A stretch of DNA of 62,607 nt from Bacteroides sp. (GTDB taxonomy: Bacteria; Bacteroidota; Bacteroidia; Bacteroidales; Bacteroidaceae): contig NZ_JAQVBV010000031.1 of the NCBI RefSeq assembly GCF_028690125.1, forward strand, positions 1 through 62,607, written 5' to 3'. Position 1 is the first letter of the stretch; the number at the start of each line of letters is the position of its first letter. Under the pieces are notes generated by a model that searched no databases, was not told the DNA's origin, and worked only from the letters and a program-made list of their open reading frames with translations. Positions 14,868-23,538 of the stretch are shown here, piece by piece. The position numbers were made by a program, and so were the translations under genes.

Positions 14868-15521
14868 TTAAACACCTCGCATTGTTGGTTCCCAAACAAT
14901 TTTGTGTAGTTGCACCTGCAATCTGCAATCATAAAGTTCAGGTCTTGCTAATATAAACTGGGCAATATTTACAGGCCGTATTTTATTAAACACAGGACTG
15001 ACAAACTTTTGTGCTTCAATTTGGTTCTCGACTATGATAGCTGACATCTCGAACAAATCTGTGGTTGAACCAACAACAAACTTTAACACATCCTGCGGGC
15101 GTAACAGAGATAGGTTGGGCTTGCACATAAGCTCATTCATACCGCTGCTTGGGGACTTCCAGTCCATCGTTATGATAACATTATCAAAGCGAACAAACGG
15201 CTCAATATCTATGCTACCGTTTGTTTCAATGTTTACCTGATACCCGTTGCTTATCAGGTCATAAATTAGCAATCGAATATCACGATGAATAAGCGGTTCT
15301 CCGCCGGTTAGCGTTACACGCTTGATATTTGGGTACCATCGTTTACAATGCTCAACTATTTCCTCTGCCGATTTCTCAGTATATTCAGTACCTGAACAAC
15401 TATATCTCGTATCACAATAGCTACACCTAAGATTACAGCCAAAAAGACGAATAAAAATAGTAGGATAGCCTGCTCTAACGCCTTCCCCTTCGATACTCTT
15501 AAAAATTTCATTTACTAACAA
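14868..15521 (-). CDS. queE: 7-carboxy-7-deazaguanine synthase (radical SAM)
   Basis: The radical SAM cluster motif is CNLRCSYCDTRYSC (CxxxCxxC), followed by LTGGEPLIH, the classic GGEP element. NEIFKSIEGEG at the N terminus is the QueE signature. TTG 15521 is chosen because GGAGGACTAATA lies upstream; it overlaps the end of queD. QueE makes CDG from carboxytetrahydropterin. About 217 residues, normal for the family. Confidence 0.93.
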   Translation of the reverse strand: MLVNEIFKSIEGEGVRAGYPTIFIRLFGCNLRCSYCDTRYSCSGTEYTEKSAEEIVEHCKRWYPNIKRVTLTGGEPLIHRDIRLLIYDLISNGYQVNIETNGSIDIEPFVRFDNVIITMDWKSPSSGMNELMCKPNLSLLRPQDVLKFVVGSTTDLFEMSAIIVENQIEAQKFVSPVFNKIRPVNIAQFILARPELYDCRLQVQLHKIVWEPTMRGV

Positions 15522-15523
15522 TA

Positions 15524-15886
15524 TTAGTCCTCCTCGTAGCAAGCTATATTTCCGTTGCTTTCCTGCACAGTTACTTTGTAACAAAACGGAACATTGTCAC
15601 AAATCAACTTAGCTATGTTTTCTGCTGTTGGGTTAATTCTTATGAACTCCCCACCAACTGCCTTGCCGGGCATTAGTTCATTCAAATACTTGTGGTCAAA
15701 ATGGTCAGAAACATTTCGCTTGATTTCCGCAAAGTCAACAACCATACCATTATGGTCAAGACTTGCCGATTTGCAAAAGACAGTAACAATCCAATTGTGA
15801 CCGTGCATATTACTGCACTTGCTTTCATAATCCAATTTAAGTTTGTGTGCCCCAGCAATCTCTAAGGTCTTTTGAATATAATACAT
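15524..15886 (-). CDS. queD: 6-carboxy-5,6,7,8-tetrahydropterin synthase
   Basis: A 120-residue QueD. The zinc histidines are IAGAHKLKL and MHGHNW, the catalytic Cys is in SKCSNMHGH, NPTAENIA and the closing VQESNG are family marks. ATG 15886 has AAGGGGG upstream. First gene behind promoter P2. It converts dihydroneopterin triphosphate from FolE to CPH4 for QueE. Confidence 0.93.
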   Translation of the reverse strand: MYYIQKTLEIAGAHKLKLDYESKCSNMHGHNWIVTVFCKSASLDHNGMVVDFAEIKRNVSDHFDHKYLNELMPGKAVGGEFIRINPTAENIAKLICDNVPFCYKVTVQESNGNIACYEED

Positions 15887-15914
15887 TTGATTTCCCCCTT
15901 GTGTCATTTTTCTC

Positions 15915-15953
15915 TTACATATAATATATTGAAAAATTCGTCATTCCTTAAAA
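15915..15953 (-). promoter_or_regulatory. Middle promoter motif, copy P2
   Basis: TTTAAGGA, 11 bases, TTCAATATATTAT, then ATGTAAGA, all on the minus strand. TTTAA contains the stop codon of dpdA. It starts the queD-queE-folE-clamp operon. Confidence 0.85.
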
Positions 15954-16850
15954 CAAAGCCTTCAAAACATCATTAAAATTTTCAGGCCCTTCGTACTGAT
16001 AAGCTTGGGCAATTTGATATGTGTATGCCATATTAAATTCAGACCGAACAACAAAATCACCTGCCAATTCATCTAGGTTGAAACCCAGCTTCTCAATCTC
16101 AGCCATTACAATATCCTGTTCGTGTTTAGTCTTGTATCGCAAATTCTCGCCTTTTACATTGCCGGAGCTTACATTAACCGGACCAAAGGGGGTAAGAATA
16201 AAGCCGTATATTGCGTACTGTAAATGCGAGGTGCTGTCTGCACTAAAGAATGGAAACTTCTTTAGTGTACTTAATACTGTCATACCCAGACAATGTACTT
16301 TTATATCAGGGTTAGAGCTTGCATGGATTGTTTTGAATATAGTATCAAAATAATCCTCTTGTTTCTTTGTTGACACACCGTGTCTACCGCCTATGCACAT
16401 ATATGGTATACCTGTACCATCTTCAAACTTAAACTCCAACATCTGCTTTAGATATTCAAGTTTCTCACCGAAATGAAAAACAGGCAAAAGCTTCTTAGGC
16501 TCGTCTAACCGCTCTATCATATATAGATAATTTTTCCAACTGTATTCAGCGGAGTCTTTTGCAGTTTCGTGATTAAGTATTGGAAAAGGAATTTTGTCTA
16601 ACTCAATCCAATACTCAATCGTAGGGTGAGCATTGATATACGCAATATACTCGTCTATATCAATCTTTTTACCGCTATGGGCAACAGAGAAAGCACCGCT
16701 GTCAATTAACAGCGGGCCTCTGTCAGGTTGCTCTAAAAAGTATTCAATTTCCTTTTTATCCCCTGCGAAAGATAGTAGCCTCGGTGCTTTCATTTTGAAT
16801 ATCTGTTTATCCCCTTTATGTACCTTCCCGGCGTAAAAAAGATTAAACAT
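15948..16850 (-). CDS. dpdA: DpdA-family 7-deazaguanine DNA transglycosylase
   Basis: A 300-residue TGT-fold enzyme of the DpdA type, which swaps guanine in DNA for a 7-deazaguanine. LLIDSGAFS (Asp50) matches the DSGGF base-binding element of tRNA-guanine transglycosylases. PYMCIGGRHG (150-158) matches the glycine-rich base pocket, VHCLGMT (185-191) the following strand, and FFSADSTS (Asp205) the nucleophile region. The tRNA-TGT zinc cysteines are absent, as usual for phage DpdA. It overlaps the glycosyltransferase gene by eight bases, so the two are coupled. Confidence 0.88.
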   Translation of the reverse strand: MFNLFYAGKVHKGDKQIFKMKAPRLLSFAGDKKEIEYFLEQPDRGPLLIDSGAFSVAHSGKKIDIDEYIAYINAHPTIEYWIELDKIPFPILNHETAKDSAEYSWKNYLYMIERLDEPKKLLPVFHFGEKLEYLKQMLEFKFEDGTGIPYMCIGGRHGVSTKKQEDYFDTIFKTIHASSNPDIKVHCLGMTVLSTLKKFPFFSADSTSHLQYAIYGFILTPFGPVNVSSGNVKGENLRYKTKHEQDIVMAEIEKLGFNLDELAGDFVVRSEFNMAYTYQIAQAYQYEGPENFNDVLKALF

Positions 16851-17853
16851 TGTACCCCTCCGATATTAACTCAGTAAGCATCCGATTAATTGAGTTTGCC
16901 CAGTACTTCAAGTTTGGGTAGCCTTCCAATGGTTGCGGAATATCCCCAGTAAGCACCCCTTTCAACATCAATTTGAGTTCTTCAAAGGTGTCATACCGCC
17001 ACTCATATGGTACGGTCTCTTTATAGCTTAGACGATTAGGCACAAGTGCGATATTGCCCAAAGCCATTGCCTCCAATGTTGAATACCCAAAAGTTTCCTG
17101 CCCAGCAAAAGATAGCATTATCTTGGATTTTGCCAGTAGCCTAAAGTATTCGTCACGAGTTGTTGTGTCCTTCATTGTATAGATGAATTTGAAGTTAGAA
17201 AGCTCTGGCATTTTTGCTATTTCATCAAAAAGCCACGGCTGCTTCTCAGGCACTATCCTATGTGGGAATACAACCAAATTTTCTTTTTCAGTTACAGGGA
17301 ACCGCTTTCTTAGTTCTTCTGCGTAGAACGGCAATCCGGTAACTTTTATTTTGTCCTTACAACAAATAGGTGTGTTCTCCATTATTAGATGTTTGTGAAA
17401 TGCTGTGGCAACAAATATCATATCAAATTCGTTAAACCAACAACGCTCTAACGCCGCACCCCAACTACGCATTCCGTTCTGACAAGTAAAGTCGTATTGG
17501 TCATAAGTTCCTGCATGAAGAACCCCTACAATCTTGAAGTCTATCTTAGTCATATTCCTAATATAGAATAAGCTCTCAATGCCCGGAAACCACAAATCCG
17601 AGAAGAATATTACATCGTTATTCTTTATTCTTCCGCTGTTAATTCTATGAATTATTTTGGATAGCTGGGAAAGTTTATAGATGTGTGTTCCGCAAGCGTC
17701 AAGCACACAGCCTGGTTGCAAAACAGAAGTTGTTTGGTCTCCTAAGATAGTTTCTGACACAATCCCCCTATCTTTGAAAGCTCGCTCATACTGCTCAACC
17801 CAATCAGCAGTATAACGGGTTTCGTATGGTTCTATCGGTATATGAAACAGCAT
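16843..17853 (-). CDS. GT-B glycosyltransferase in the DNA-modification operon
   Basis: A 336-residue glycosyltransferase of GT-B, family-4-like layout. The N-terminal domain includes VLDACGTHIYKLSQL and GVLHAGTYDQYDF. The donor-binding domain has VVFPHRIVPEKQPWLF and the family's closing SFAGQETFGYSTLEAMALG (E-x7-E). GGGGGAATAG precedes the ATG. It lies between an unknown gene and dpdA with overlapping ends. A role in adding a sugar to the modified base is an inference from this tight context; glycosylation of a host or virion surface is the alternative. Confidence 0.8.
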   Translation of the reverse strand: MLFHIPIEPYETRYTADWVEQYERAFKDRGIVSETILGDQTTSVLQPGCVLDACGTHIYKLSQLSKIIHRINSGRIKNNDVIFFSDLWFPGIESLFYIRNMTKIDFKIVGVLHAGTYDQYDFTCQNGMRSWGAALERCWFNEFDMIFVATAFHKHLIMENTPICCKDKIKVTGLPFYAEELRKRFPVTEKENLVVFPHRIVPEKQPWLFDEIAKMPELSNFKFIYTMKDTTTRDEYFRLLAKSKIMLSFAGQETFGYSTLEAMALGNIALVPNRLSYKETVPYEWRYDTFEELKLMLKGVLTGDIPQPLEGYPNLKYWANSINRMLTELISEGYNV

Positions 17854-17868
17854 TTTCTATTCCCCCAG

Positions 17869-18417
17869 TCATTGTTTTTTCTCTCCTTGATAATCACTAA
17901 ATATCAATTGGTCCTCTTTGTACATACCGTCTGCCACTTCTGTGATAGAATTGCTTGTTTCCGATGTGAACTCCGTGAAGAAACATTCTTTCCCAGTATC
18001 TACCTTATAAGTTAGTTTGTTCATCAGAATATCAGCAGGAACATCAATTTCCGGTATATCAGTTCGGACTATCATTTCAAAATCGTTACGGTCCATCATG
18101 AATCGGAAGTCCGCAGTTTTGAACCACATATTCGGCTCAGTAGTTTCTAACGCTATGCTGATTCCTGCATTTCTGCAAGTGGACAACAATCGTTCAAACG
18201 CAGAAGGTTTAATAAAGATTACCTCAACTTTGCCAGCTCCGAAGTATATGCGTTCCACTATGCCGTTATAAGTAGCCCCGCGGTCATTGTATGGGGTTTC
18301 AAGCAAGTTGGTGATAAACATACAAGCTTTATCCTCTAACCTAGCACTTTCAACGAACAATGTAGTTTCACCTATATGTTTTGAGCCTTCTTTTTCTTCC
18401 CCAATCCATATTCTCAT
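17869..18417 (-). CDS. Unknown protein of the deazaguanine operon
   Basis: A 182-residue protein with no assigned family. The stretch VEVIFIKPSAFERLLSTCR followed by NAGISIALETTEPN is faintly like the middle of a radical-SAM half barrel. However, there is no CxxxCxxC cluster motif, so it could not bind the usual Fe-S cluster. The start overlaps the QueD-like gene stop (ATGA). Its location between the QueD-like protein and the glycosyltransferase suggests a part in making or altering the modified base. Confidence 0.6.
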   Translation of the reverse strand: MRIWIGEEKEGSKHIGETTLFVESARLEDKACMFITNLLETPYNDRGATYNGIVERIYFGAGKVEVIFIKPSAFERLLSTCRNAGISIALETTEPNMWFKTADFRFMMDRNDFEMIVRTDIPEIDVPADILMNKLTYKVDTGKECFFTEFTSETSNSITEVADGMYKEDQLIFSDYQGEKKQ

Positions 18418-18800
18418 AGCTCGCTACCATTTAGGTGGAAAATCGCACCGTTCTCTCCATCTTCATTTACTTCAACCGTAATATTTCTTGCTCGCTCAAA
18501 CCCACTGTTATCAATTAACCAACCGTATTTCTTAGACAGAGCCTGAGCTAACTGCTTAGCTAATCTTTCGCAAGATTTTACTTCTGGACTTATTGCACAC
18601 CGAATAACTGCACACAGTTTTTCCACTTCTCTTTTGACTAAAATAAATTCAAGCTCCCTATCTAAATGCCCTACTTCGATTGTTGCTTTTACATGGAACA
18701 TATGTCTGTGCGGAGTTCTTAGAAACGCAACAGCTTCTGGAGCGTCGGGGTAACAATGCACATCCTCAAACTGTGTAGTTACATAAATAAATGTTTTCAT
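18414..18800 (-). CDS. Divergent QueD-like T-fold protein
   Basis: A 128-residue protein that follows the layout of QueD. VHCYPDAPEAV precedes HRHMFHVKATIEV (in place of HGH), then ELEFILVKREVEKL, SCERLAKQLA (in place of PTAENIA) and TVEVNEDGENGAIF. The zinc-site spacing is altered, so it may have a new activity or a structural role. A normal QueD is also present (15524-15886). First gene behind promoter P3. Confidence 0.6.
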   Translation of the reverse strand: MKTFIYVTTQFEDVHCYPDAPEAVAFLRTPHRHMFHVKATIEVGHLDRELEFILVKREVEKLCAVIRCAISPEVKSCERLAKQLAQALSKKYGWLIDNSGFERARNITVEVNEDGENGAIFHLNGSEL

Positions 18801-18840
18801 ATTTCTCTCCTTTTATGTCTTGACTTGTGATTTTTTCTCT

Positions 18841-18876
18841 CTAAATAATATATTGAAAAAATCACAAGTCCTTAAA
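18841..18876 (-). promoter_or_regulatory. Middle promoter motif, copy P3
   Basis: Minus-strand TTTAAGGA, 11 bases, TTCAATATATTAT. The TAA inside the first block is the polA stop. It drives QueD-like, unknown, glycosyltransferase and dpdA. Downstream, an imperfect hairpin is possible because TTGTGATTTTTTC pairs with GAAAAAATCACAA. Confidence 0.8.
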
Positions 18877-18878
18877 CT

Positions 18879-21182
18879 TTATACTATTTTTATTTCTTCC
18901 CCATACCATCTGTCTGTGATTTCTATGTCACATTTACTCGGTATGCTTAATTCTTTTGCCGCCGCAATCATCAAGCTTCTGAACAATTCAGATGCCTCTT
19001 CAAGATTTTCTATCGGGCATTCACCAATAAGTTCGTCGTGGACCGGTAATAGTAGACGGAAACCTAACTCTCTTAGTCTTGTATTTCTACCTATCAACAG
19101 CATAGCAATCTTTGTTTGGTCAGCCGCGGAACCTTGTACTCTGCTATTAACACATTGACGAACAGCCTCAGCTATCTTCCCAGTGTTATCTATAATCAGA
19201 ATGCCTTCCCGTTCTTTTGCTTGCCAAATAATCCTTTTGCGTTCATCTTGCCCTCTTGCCTTGTTCATCTTGCTGGTATAAAGACGAACCATCTGAGGGT
19301 CAACTTCTACCTGTGTCATATCGGTATCAAAGAACGGGTCAAAGTTTTCAACCTTTTTAGCGTCAGTATACATAAACACATACGGTTCAAGATTGATATT
19401 TGGCAATCTTCTCTTTCTTCCCCAGAAAGTTTCAACATATCCTCTTTCTCTCGCAGATTTTTCACTTTCTTCCATAAGCTTTTTAAGCCCGGGGAACTCT
19501 TTCATAATCCTGTCATAAATCTTCTGAGCTTTTTCTACGGAGATATTCAAGTCTTTTGCAATCGCAGGTATGCCTTTTCCGTAAGCAACACCTAAAACAA
19601 TCGCTTTTGCAATACTTCTACGCTCTTTGCCCTCAGGGTTCTTAGAACCATCAGCTCTGAACTCCAAACATTCATCATAAGTAGTATCAAAAGCTATCGC
19701 CGCAATCTCAACATACAAGTCCTTGCCGTCTAAATAAGCCTGTATCATCTGCTTATCCTGTGACAAGTGAGCCATCAATCTCGGTTCCTGTGCTGAATAG
19801 TCAGATGAAATCATAGCATAGCCTTCGGTAGCCATAAACATCTTACGAATGTCCTTATTATGTGACGGAATATTCTGCATATTAGGCTCGCTACTACTGA
19901 AACGCCCAGTATCTGTGCCGTTCTGATTGAAGTTTGCATGAACCCTTTTCGTTTTAGGGTTTGCGATATTCGGCATTTTATCTATATAGGTACTTAACAG
20001 TTTCTTAATGCCCCGATATTCAAGCAGACACTTAGCAAGAGGAATGTCAATTTTAGACATAATTTCCTCAGCTGTTCCTCGAGGGTTTTTCTTATCTACA
20101 GCTTCAACCCCAATAATGTCATAGAACAGAATTGCTATTTGTGTCGGGCTTGAAATATTGATAGGTTCAGAAAGCTTACAAGCATAACCTTGTTTATCTC
20201 TGTAAGCTTGTATCTGCTTTTCATAGGAACAAGTTAATGCGACAAACTCTGCTTCCTTATCATCAAGTTTCTTATGATATTCCTCTGAAAGTTTATAGGC
20301 GTACTCATAATCAAGAGCAACCCCATTATCTTCCATTTCGGCAACATACGGAACCAGCGGCATTTCAATATCCCAAAAAACTTTTGACACCTTTTCAAGT
20401 GATTGCTCTTTGCACTCTACTGTTCCCGGGGTCAAAAAGGGAAGTTGAAACTTGAATAGCTCATAGGTTATGATAGCGTCGTGTGCCGCATAAATATACC
20501 CAACATTTACTGGTACTAATGCAAAAGATATTCCTTTAAACAAGCTATCAAAACGGAAAGCGTCACCTTCGCCTTTCATAACATACTTTTTATACAACGC
20601 TTTCAGATTAGCCTCGGGCTCATTCTCATTCAACATTCTGCTTGCAATAAAACCACAGTAATACGGTGTAATCTTAACGCCGACTTGATGCCAAATAACC
20701 CGGGCATCAAACTTGGCGTTAAACAGAATAAATTTTACTTTATTATCTTCCAATCGTTGTAACTGTGCCTTTGCACCCTCGACCGGCATTTGATTATTTG
20801 CTTCTTCTAAGGTAATGTAACTTTTGTGGTGTAGCGGGACATACACCGCTTTCTGCCCTGGGGTGTACAAACTGAAACCGACAATATCGTCACGCATTGG
20901 GTCAAGTCCTGTTGTTTCTGTATCTATTGCGACTTCCCCATTATCAATACAGGCATCAACATATTTAGCTAAGGCTTCTTCATCGCGGATAACTAAATAA
21001 TCATTTTCATATTGCCCTAAGTTCTGATTGACGAGTGCGGTTATAGTTGAAATCTGCCCCATCACCCCGTTGCCGCCTCGCACACTAACCGTGGTCTTCG
21101 GCTTGGGTTGATTTACCTTTTTTATTAGGGACAAATCTCCCGCTTTGGAATTCCGCTGCGGGAGATTAAATAAGTTGTTCAA
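18879..21182 (-). CDS. polA: Family A DNA polymerase with 3'-5' exonuclease
   Basis: A 767-residue replicative PolA. The exonuclease domain has AIDTETTGLDP (about 85-95) and further DEDD motifs. The polymerase domain has SSDYSAQEPR (motif A), RRSIAKAIVLGVAYGKG (motif B) and LPVHDELIGE (motif C). The residue aligned with E. coli Phe762 is Leu. Start is TTG 21182, directly after the SSB stop, with a weak ribosome-binding site; the N-terminal MNNLFNLPQ could be a clamp-binding peptide. No 5' nuclease domain. It should replicate the phage genome with the phage clamp. Confidence 0.93.
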   Translation of the reverse strand: MNNLFNLPQRNSKAGDLSLIKKVNQPKPKTTVSVRGGNGVMGQISTITALVNQNLGQYENDYLVIRDEEALAKYVDACIDNGEVAIDTETTGLDPMRDDIVGFSLYTPGQKAVYVPLHHKSYITLEEANNQMPVEGAKAQLQRLEDNKVKFILFNAKFDARVIWHQVGVKITPYYCGFIASRMLNENEPEANLKALYKKYVMKGEGDAFRFDSLFKGISFALVPVNVGYIYAAHDAIITYELFKFQLPFLTPGTVECKEQSLEKVSKVFWDIEMPLVPYVAEMEDNGVALDYEYAYKLSEEYHKKLDDKEAEFVALTCSYEKQIQAYRDKQGYACKLSEPINISSPTQIAILFYDIIGVEAVDKKNPRGTAEEIMSKIDIPLAKCLLEYRGIKKLLSTYIDKMPNIANPKTKRVHANFNQNGTDTGRFSSSEPNMQNIPSHNKDIRKMFMATEGYAMISSDYSAQEPRLMAHLSQDKQMIQAYLDGKDLYVEIAAIAFDTTYDECLEFRADGSKNPEGKERRSIAKAIVLGVAYGKGIPAIAKDLNISVEKAQKIYDRIMKEFPGLKKLMEESEKSARERGYVETFWGRKRRLPNINLEPYVFMYTDAKKVENFDPFFDTDMTQVEVDPQMVRLYTSKMNKARGQDERKRIIWQAKEREGILIIDNTGKIAEAVRQCVNSRVQGSAADQTKIAMLLIGRNTRLRELGFRLLLPVHDELIGECPIENLEEASELFRSLMIAAAKELSIPSKCDIEITDRWYGEEIKIV

Positions 21183-21839
21183 TTAGAATGCCTGCCTGCG
21201 TGTTCTTGGTGTTTCATCTTCTGCCGGTACTGCTCGTCTCCGCGGAGTGTCACCGGCTGTATTTGTCGCACCTCTTTGTTGCCCTTCAACTGGGAAAAAT
21301 CCGCTTTTAACATAAAACTCCAATTCATCAAAAGTCTTGTCAAGAATAATGCTACCCAACGGATTAACAGTTTCCGGTAAATCTTCCAATTTTGTGTCAT
21401 CTACCGAAATTGGGAACGGTTGATATGTTGTGTTTTTGTCACCAGCTTTACCATTACGCTCAATCTCAATTACTGCACCAACAAGCGGATTGTAACGAGT
21501 GAACAACCCAGAAATCCATTGACCGAAGCCACGACCTCTTTCCCAAACTCTTACGATTTGGTCCTTAATGTCATAAACCTGAACAAAGAATTTTACCTGT
21601 ATCTTAGACTTCGCCGCACATAACGGGCAGTTGTCAATTGGCTCATTATAAGTTCTCAAACAATTAACATACCGCCTCTTTCCGTCAACCTCAATTTCGT
21701 GTAGTGCATAACCTGAAAGGTCAGCAGATGTATCATACATAAATCTGACCTGTGCAACATCCTTGTCATTCTTCAATGCAAAAAAGTTGCTACCACCACT
21801 ACCATAATTCTCGACTTCATTCATACCAATTTGTGCCAT
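21183..21839 (-). CDS. Single-stranded DNA-binding protein (gp32-like)
   Basis: About 218 residues. An OB-fold-like core contains Cys positions NCLRTYNEP and CPLCAAK that could bind zinc, as in T4 gp32-type proteins. The linker is Gly/Arg/Thr-rich and the C terminus ends in aromatic Phe. ATG 21839 is taken because GGAGG is ten bases upstream, rather than the ATG overlapping it. It precedes polA directly, which suits a replisome SSB. Confidence 0.75.
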   Translation of the reverse strand: MAQIGMNEVENYGSGGSNFFALKNDKDVAQVRFMYDTSADLSGYALHEIEVDGKRRYVNCLRTYNEPIDNCPLCAAKSKIQVKFFVQVYDIKDQIVRVWERGRGFGQWISGLFTRYNPLVGAVIEIERNGKAGDKNTTYQPFPISVDDTKLEDLPETVNPLGSIILDKTFDELEFYVKSGFFPVEGQQRGATNTAGDTPRRRAVPAEDETPRTRRQAF

Positions 21840-21893
21840 GTTTGTCATTCCTCCGTTTTGTGTTTTTATTAAAGTCAGCTTTCGCTGGAACTT

Positions 21894-22466
21894 TCATCTT
21901 ATCTTTACTCTTAGCTGTTTCCTTATATTTGTCAAAGTCATTTGGCTTACGCCTAAAGTTTCTGCAATCTCTAAACTGGAATAACGGTTTATTACTAAAT
22001 AACAAAACTGTTTTTCTCTCGGTGTTAGATTGCTGTCTGTTTCTATATTTAACCACATATCATCAATAGTGGGGGCAGGGGTGTCAAACCCAAGCTCTAC
22101 TGCTTTGTCAAGACTATCGGTGTACATATGTACTTTTCGTTTTTGCATTGTCAAAGCAACGGTTTCTTCTTTAAATTTATTTCTTAGGACTGCCCCATAA
22201 TAAGTAGAAAACTTTCCGTTTTCTTCCGCTTTAAATGTTCGTAGGCAATACTCTAATTTTTCTACTGACCAACTAGCAATATCTTCCGCTGTTAACCCGT
22301 AATATTCATGGGATATTGTTACCGCTAATTTAAAAACCTTGTAAAAAATAGTTGCAAAAATTGTATGGTTGAGTGTAGCTTGATACTCTACTGCAAGCCT
22401 CTCTACCGGCTCATTGAGTTTCTCTGGAACTACATAGCGTCTAAACATCTTTACCGTATTATACAC
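21894..22466 (-). CDS. Phage RNA polymerase sigma factor
   Basis: A 190-residue sigma-70-family protein. A region-2-like core spans LTAEDIASWSVEKLEYC, then FSTYYGAVLRNKFKEE. Region 4 ends the protein: LTPREKQFCYLVINRYSS followed by the helix-turn-helix EIAETLGVSQMTLTNIRK. Start is GTG 22466 after GGGG, transcribed from its own sigma-70-like promoter (22513-22541). It is the obvious candidate to direct RNA polymerase to the five middle promoters (P1-P5), which do not look like host sigma-70 sites. Confidence 0.8.
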   Translation of the reverse strand: MYNTVKMFRRYVVPEKLNEPVERLAVEYQATLNHTIFATIFYKVFKLAVTISHEYYGLTAEDIASWSVEKLEYCLRTFKAEENGKFSTYYGAVLRNKFKEETVALTMQKRKVHMYTDSLDKAVELGFDTPAPTIDDMWLNIETDSNLTPREKQFCYLVINRYSSLEIAETLGVSQMTLTNIRKQLRVKIR

Positions 22467-22512
22467 AATATCAACCCCATTTATGTTTTTTGTCGTTTTA
22501 CTTTACACTAAT

Positions 22513-22541
22513 ATTATATAACATAAATGAAGATAATACAA
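22513..22541 (-). promoter_or_regulatory. Sigma-70-like promoter of the sigma-factor gene
   Basis: TTGTAT, 17 bases, TATAAT on the minus strand, 47 bases before the GTG start. Confidence 0.6.
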
Positions 22542-22548
22542 GCGAAAT

Positions 22549-23538
22549 TTAGAAATATTTTTTTAAGTTTATAAATTCCTCATACGATAAATCGTTTATA
22601 TCTTTTCCCTTATCTTCAATCACAACCTCAGTTATAATCTTGTATTTGCCCAAAGCTTTTTTAAATCTTTCCGAAGCTTTTCTACCTGCGGAGTCTGGGT
22701 CAAAAGCTAAGATGTAGTTTCTAACCGGTAACCTTTTTAGCTGCTCATATTGAAAATCAGTTCCTGTCCCCAACAAGGCTACTGCACATTTTCCGTAAAC
22801 ATAGCAAGTCAGAGCATTTATTACGGATTCACAAATATAAACCTCTTTGGCATCTTTCGGCAGTTCATACAACCCGTATACGGGCTTATTAACACCTTCG
22901 GGGTAATGAAACAGTTTTTGGTGTATTGCTCTGCGAACAAAAAAGAGTGTTCTTCCTTGTTCGTCACGAACTGGGAAAGTTATGCAAGGAATACGAACAT
23001 CTTTCAGCATAAAATCCTTATCATAGCCCACATCGAACTTCTCTATGATTTCATCAGTAAGTTTCCGCTTATACATATAGCTGTGTATGTATCTGTATCT
23101 GTTTAGTTCGTATTCGCTAATGTATTCGTATGCACAAGCTTCTTGCCCCAGCTTACGAGCGAAATTTAGAGCAAGGTCTTTTCTGTATTCAACAGAAATA
23201 GTCAAAAAATTCTTAACTAACCATTCCCTCCCGTAATTTCCTATATCATCATACCCAAAACAGTGGCTAATCATTTCTTCTATTGTAGCAGAGTAACCAC
23301 AAGTGAAACAATGCACTAACCCGGTATTGTGAGGGTCTTTTGGGTTTTCTGTAAGCAATCCACACGAAGGTCTTCGCTCTTGCCCGTCTTTATGAATAGG
23401 GCAACTGAACTGAATATTATTAACACCTATTTTAAATTCAGCAAATCGCTCTATTCCGTTTGCGTGTAGTTGAGCCTTTAGTTCTTGTAACACCTCGAAA
23501 GGCGTTGCAAGAACTGGCAGATTATTTACGAATAGCAC
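22549..23538 (-). CDS. dnaG: DnaG-type primase
   Basis: A 329-residue primase. A zinc-binding domain (CPIHK...HCFTCG, about 46-78) precedes a short RNA-polymerase core. The Toprim elements are ICESVINALTCY and AFDPDSAGRKA. GTG 23538 follows AAGGAG and overlaps the preceding zinc-ribbon gene. It lacks a C-terminal DnaB-binding domain, as is common in phages. Confidence 0.9.
   Translation of the reverse strand: MLFVNNLPVLATPFEVLQELKAQLHANGIERFAEFKIGVNNIQFSCPIHKDGQERRPSCGLLTENPKDPHNTGLVHCFTCGYSATIEEMISHCFGYDDIGNYGREWLVKNFLTISVEYRKDLALNFARKLGQEACAYEYISEYELNRYRYIHSYMYKRKLTDEIIEKFDVGYDKDFMLKDVRIPCITFPVRDEQGRTLFFVRRAIHQKLFHYPEGVNKPVYGLYELPKDAKEVYICESVINALTCYVYGKCAVALLGTGTDFQYEQLKRLPVRNYILAFDPDSAGRKASERFKKALGKYKIITEVVIEDKGKDINDLSYEEFINLKKYF

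Noticed and set aside
21817..22056. 79-codon frame overlapping the sigma factor
   Set aside because: Lies in another frame over the conserved region 4 of the sigma gene and the SSB leader; basic low-quality composition and no good start signal.
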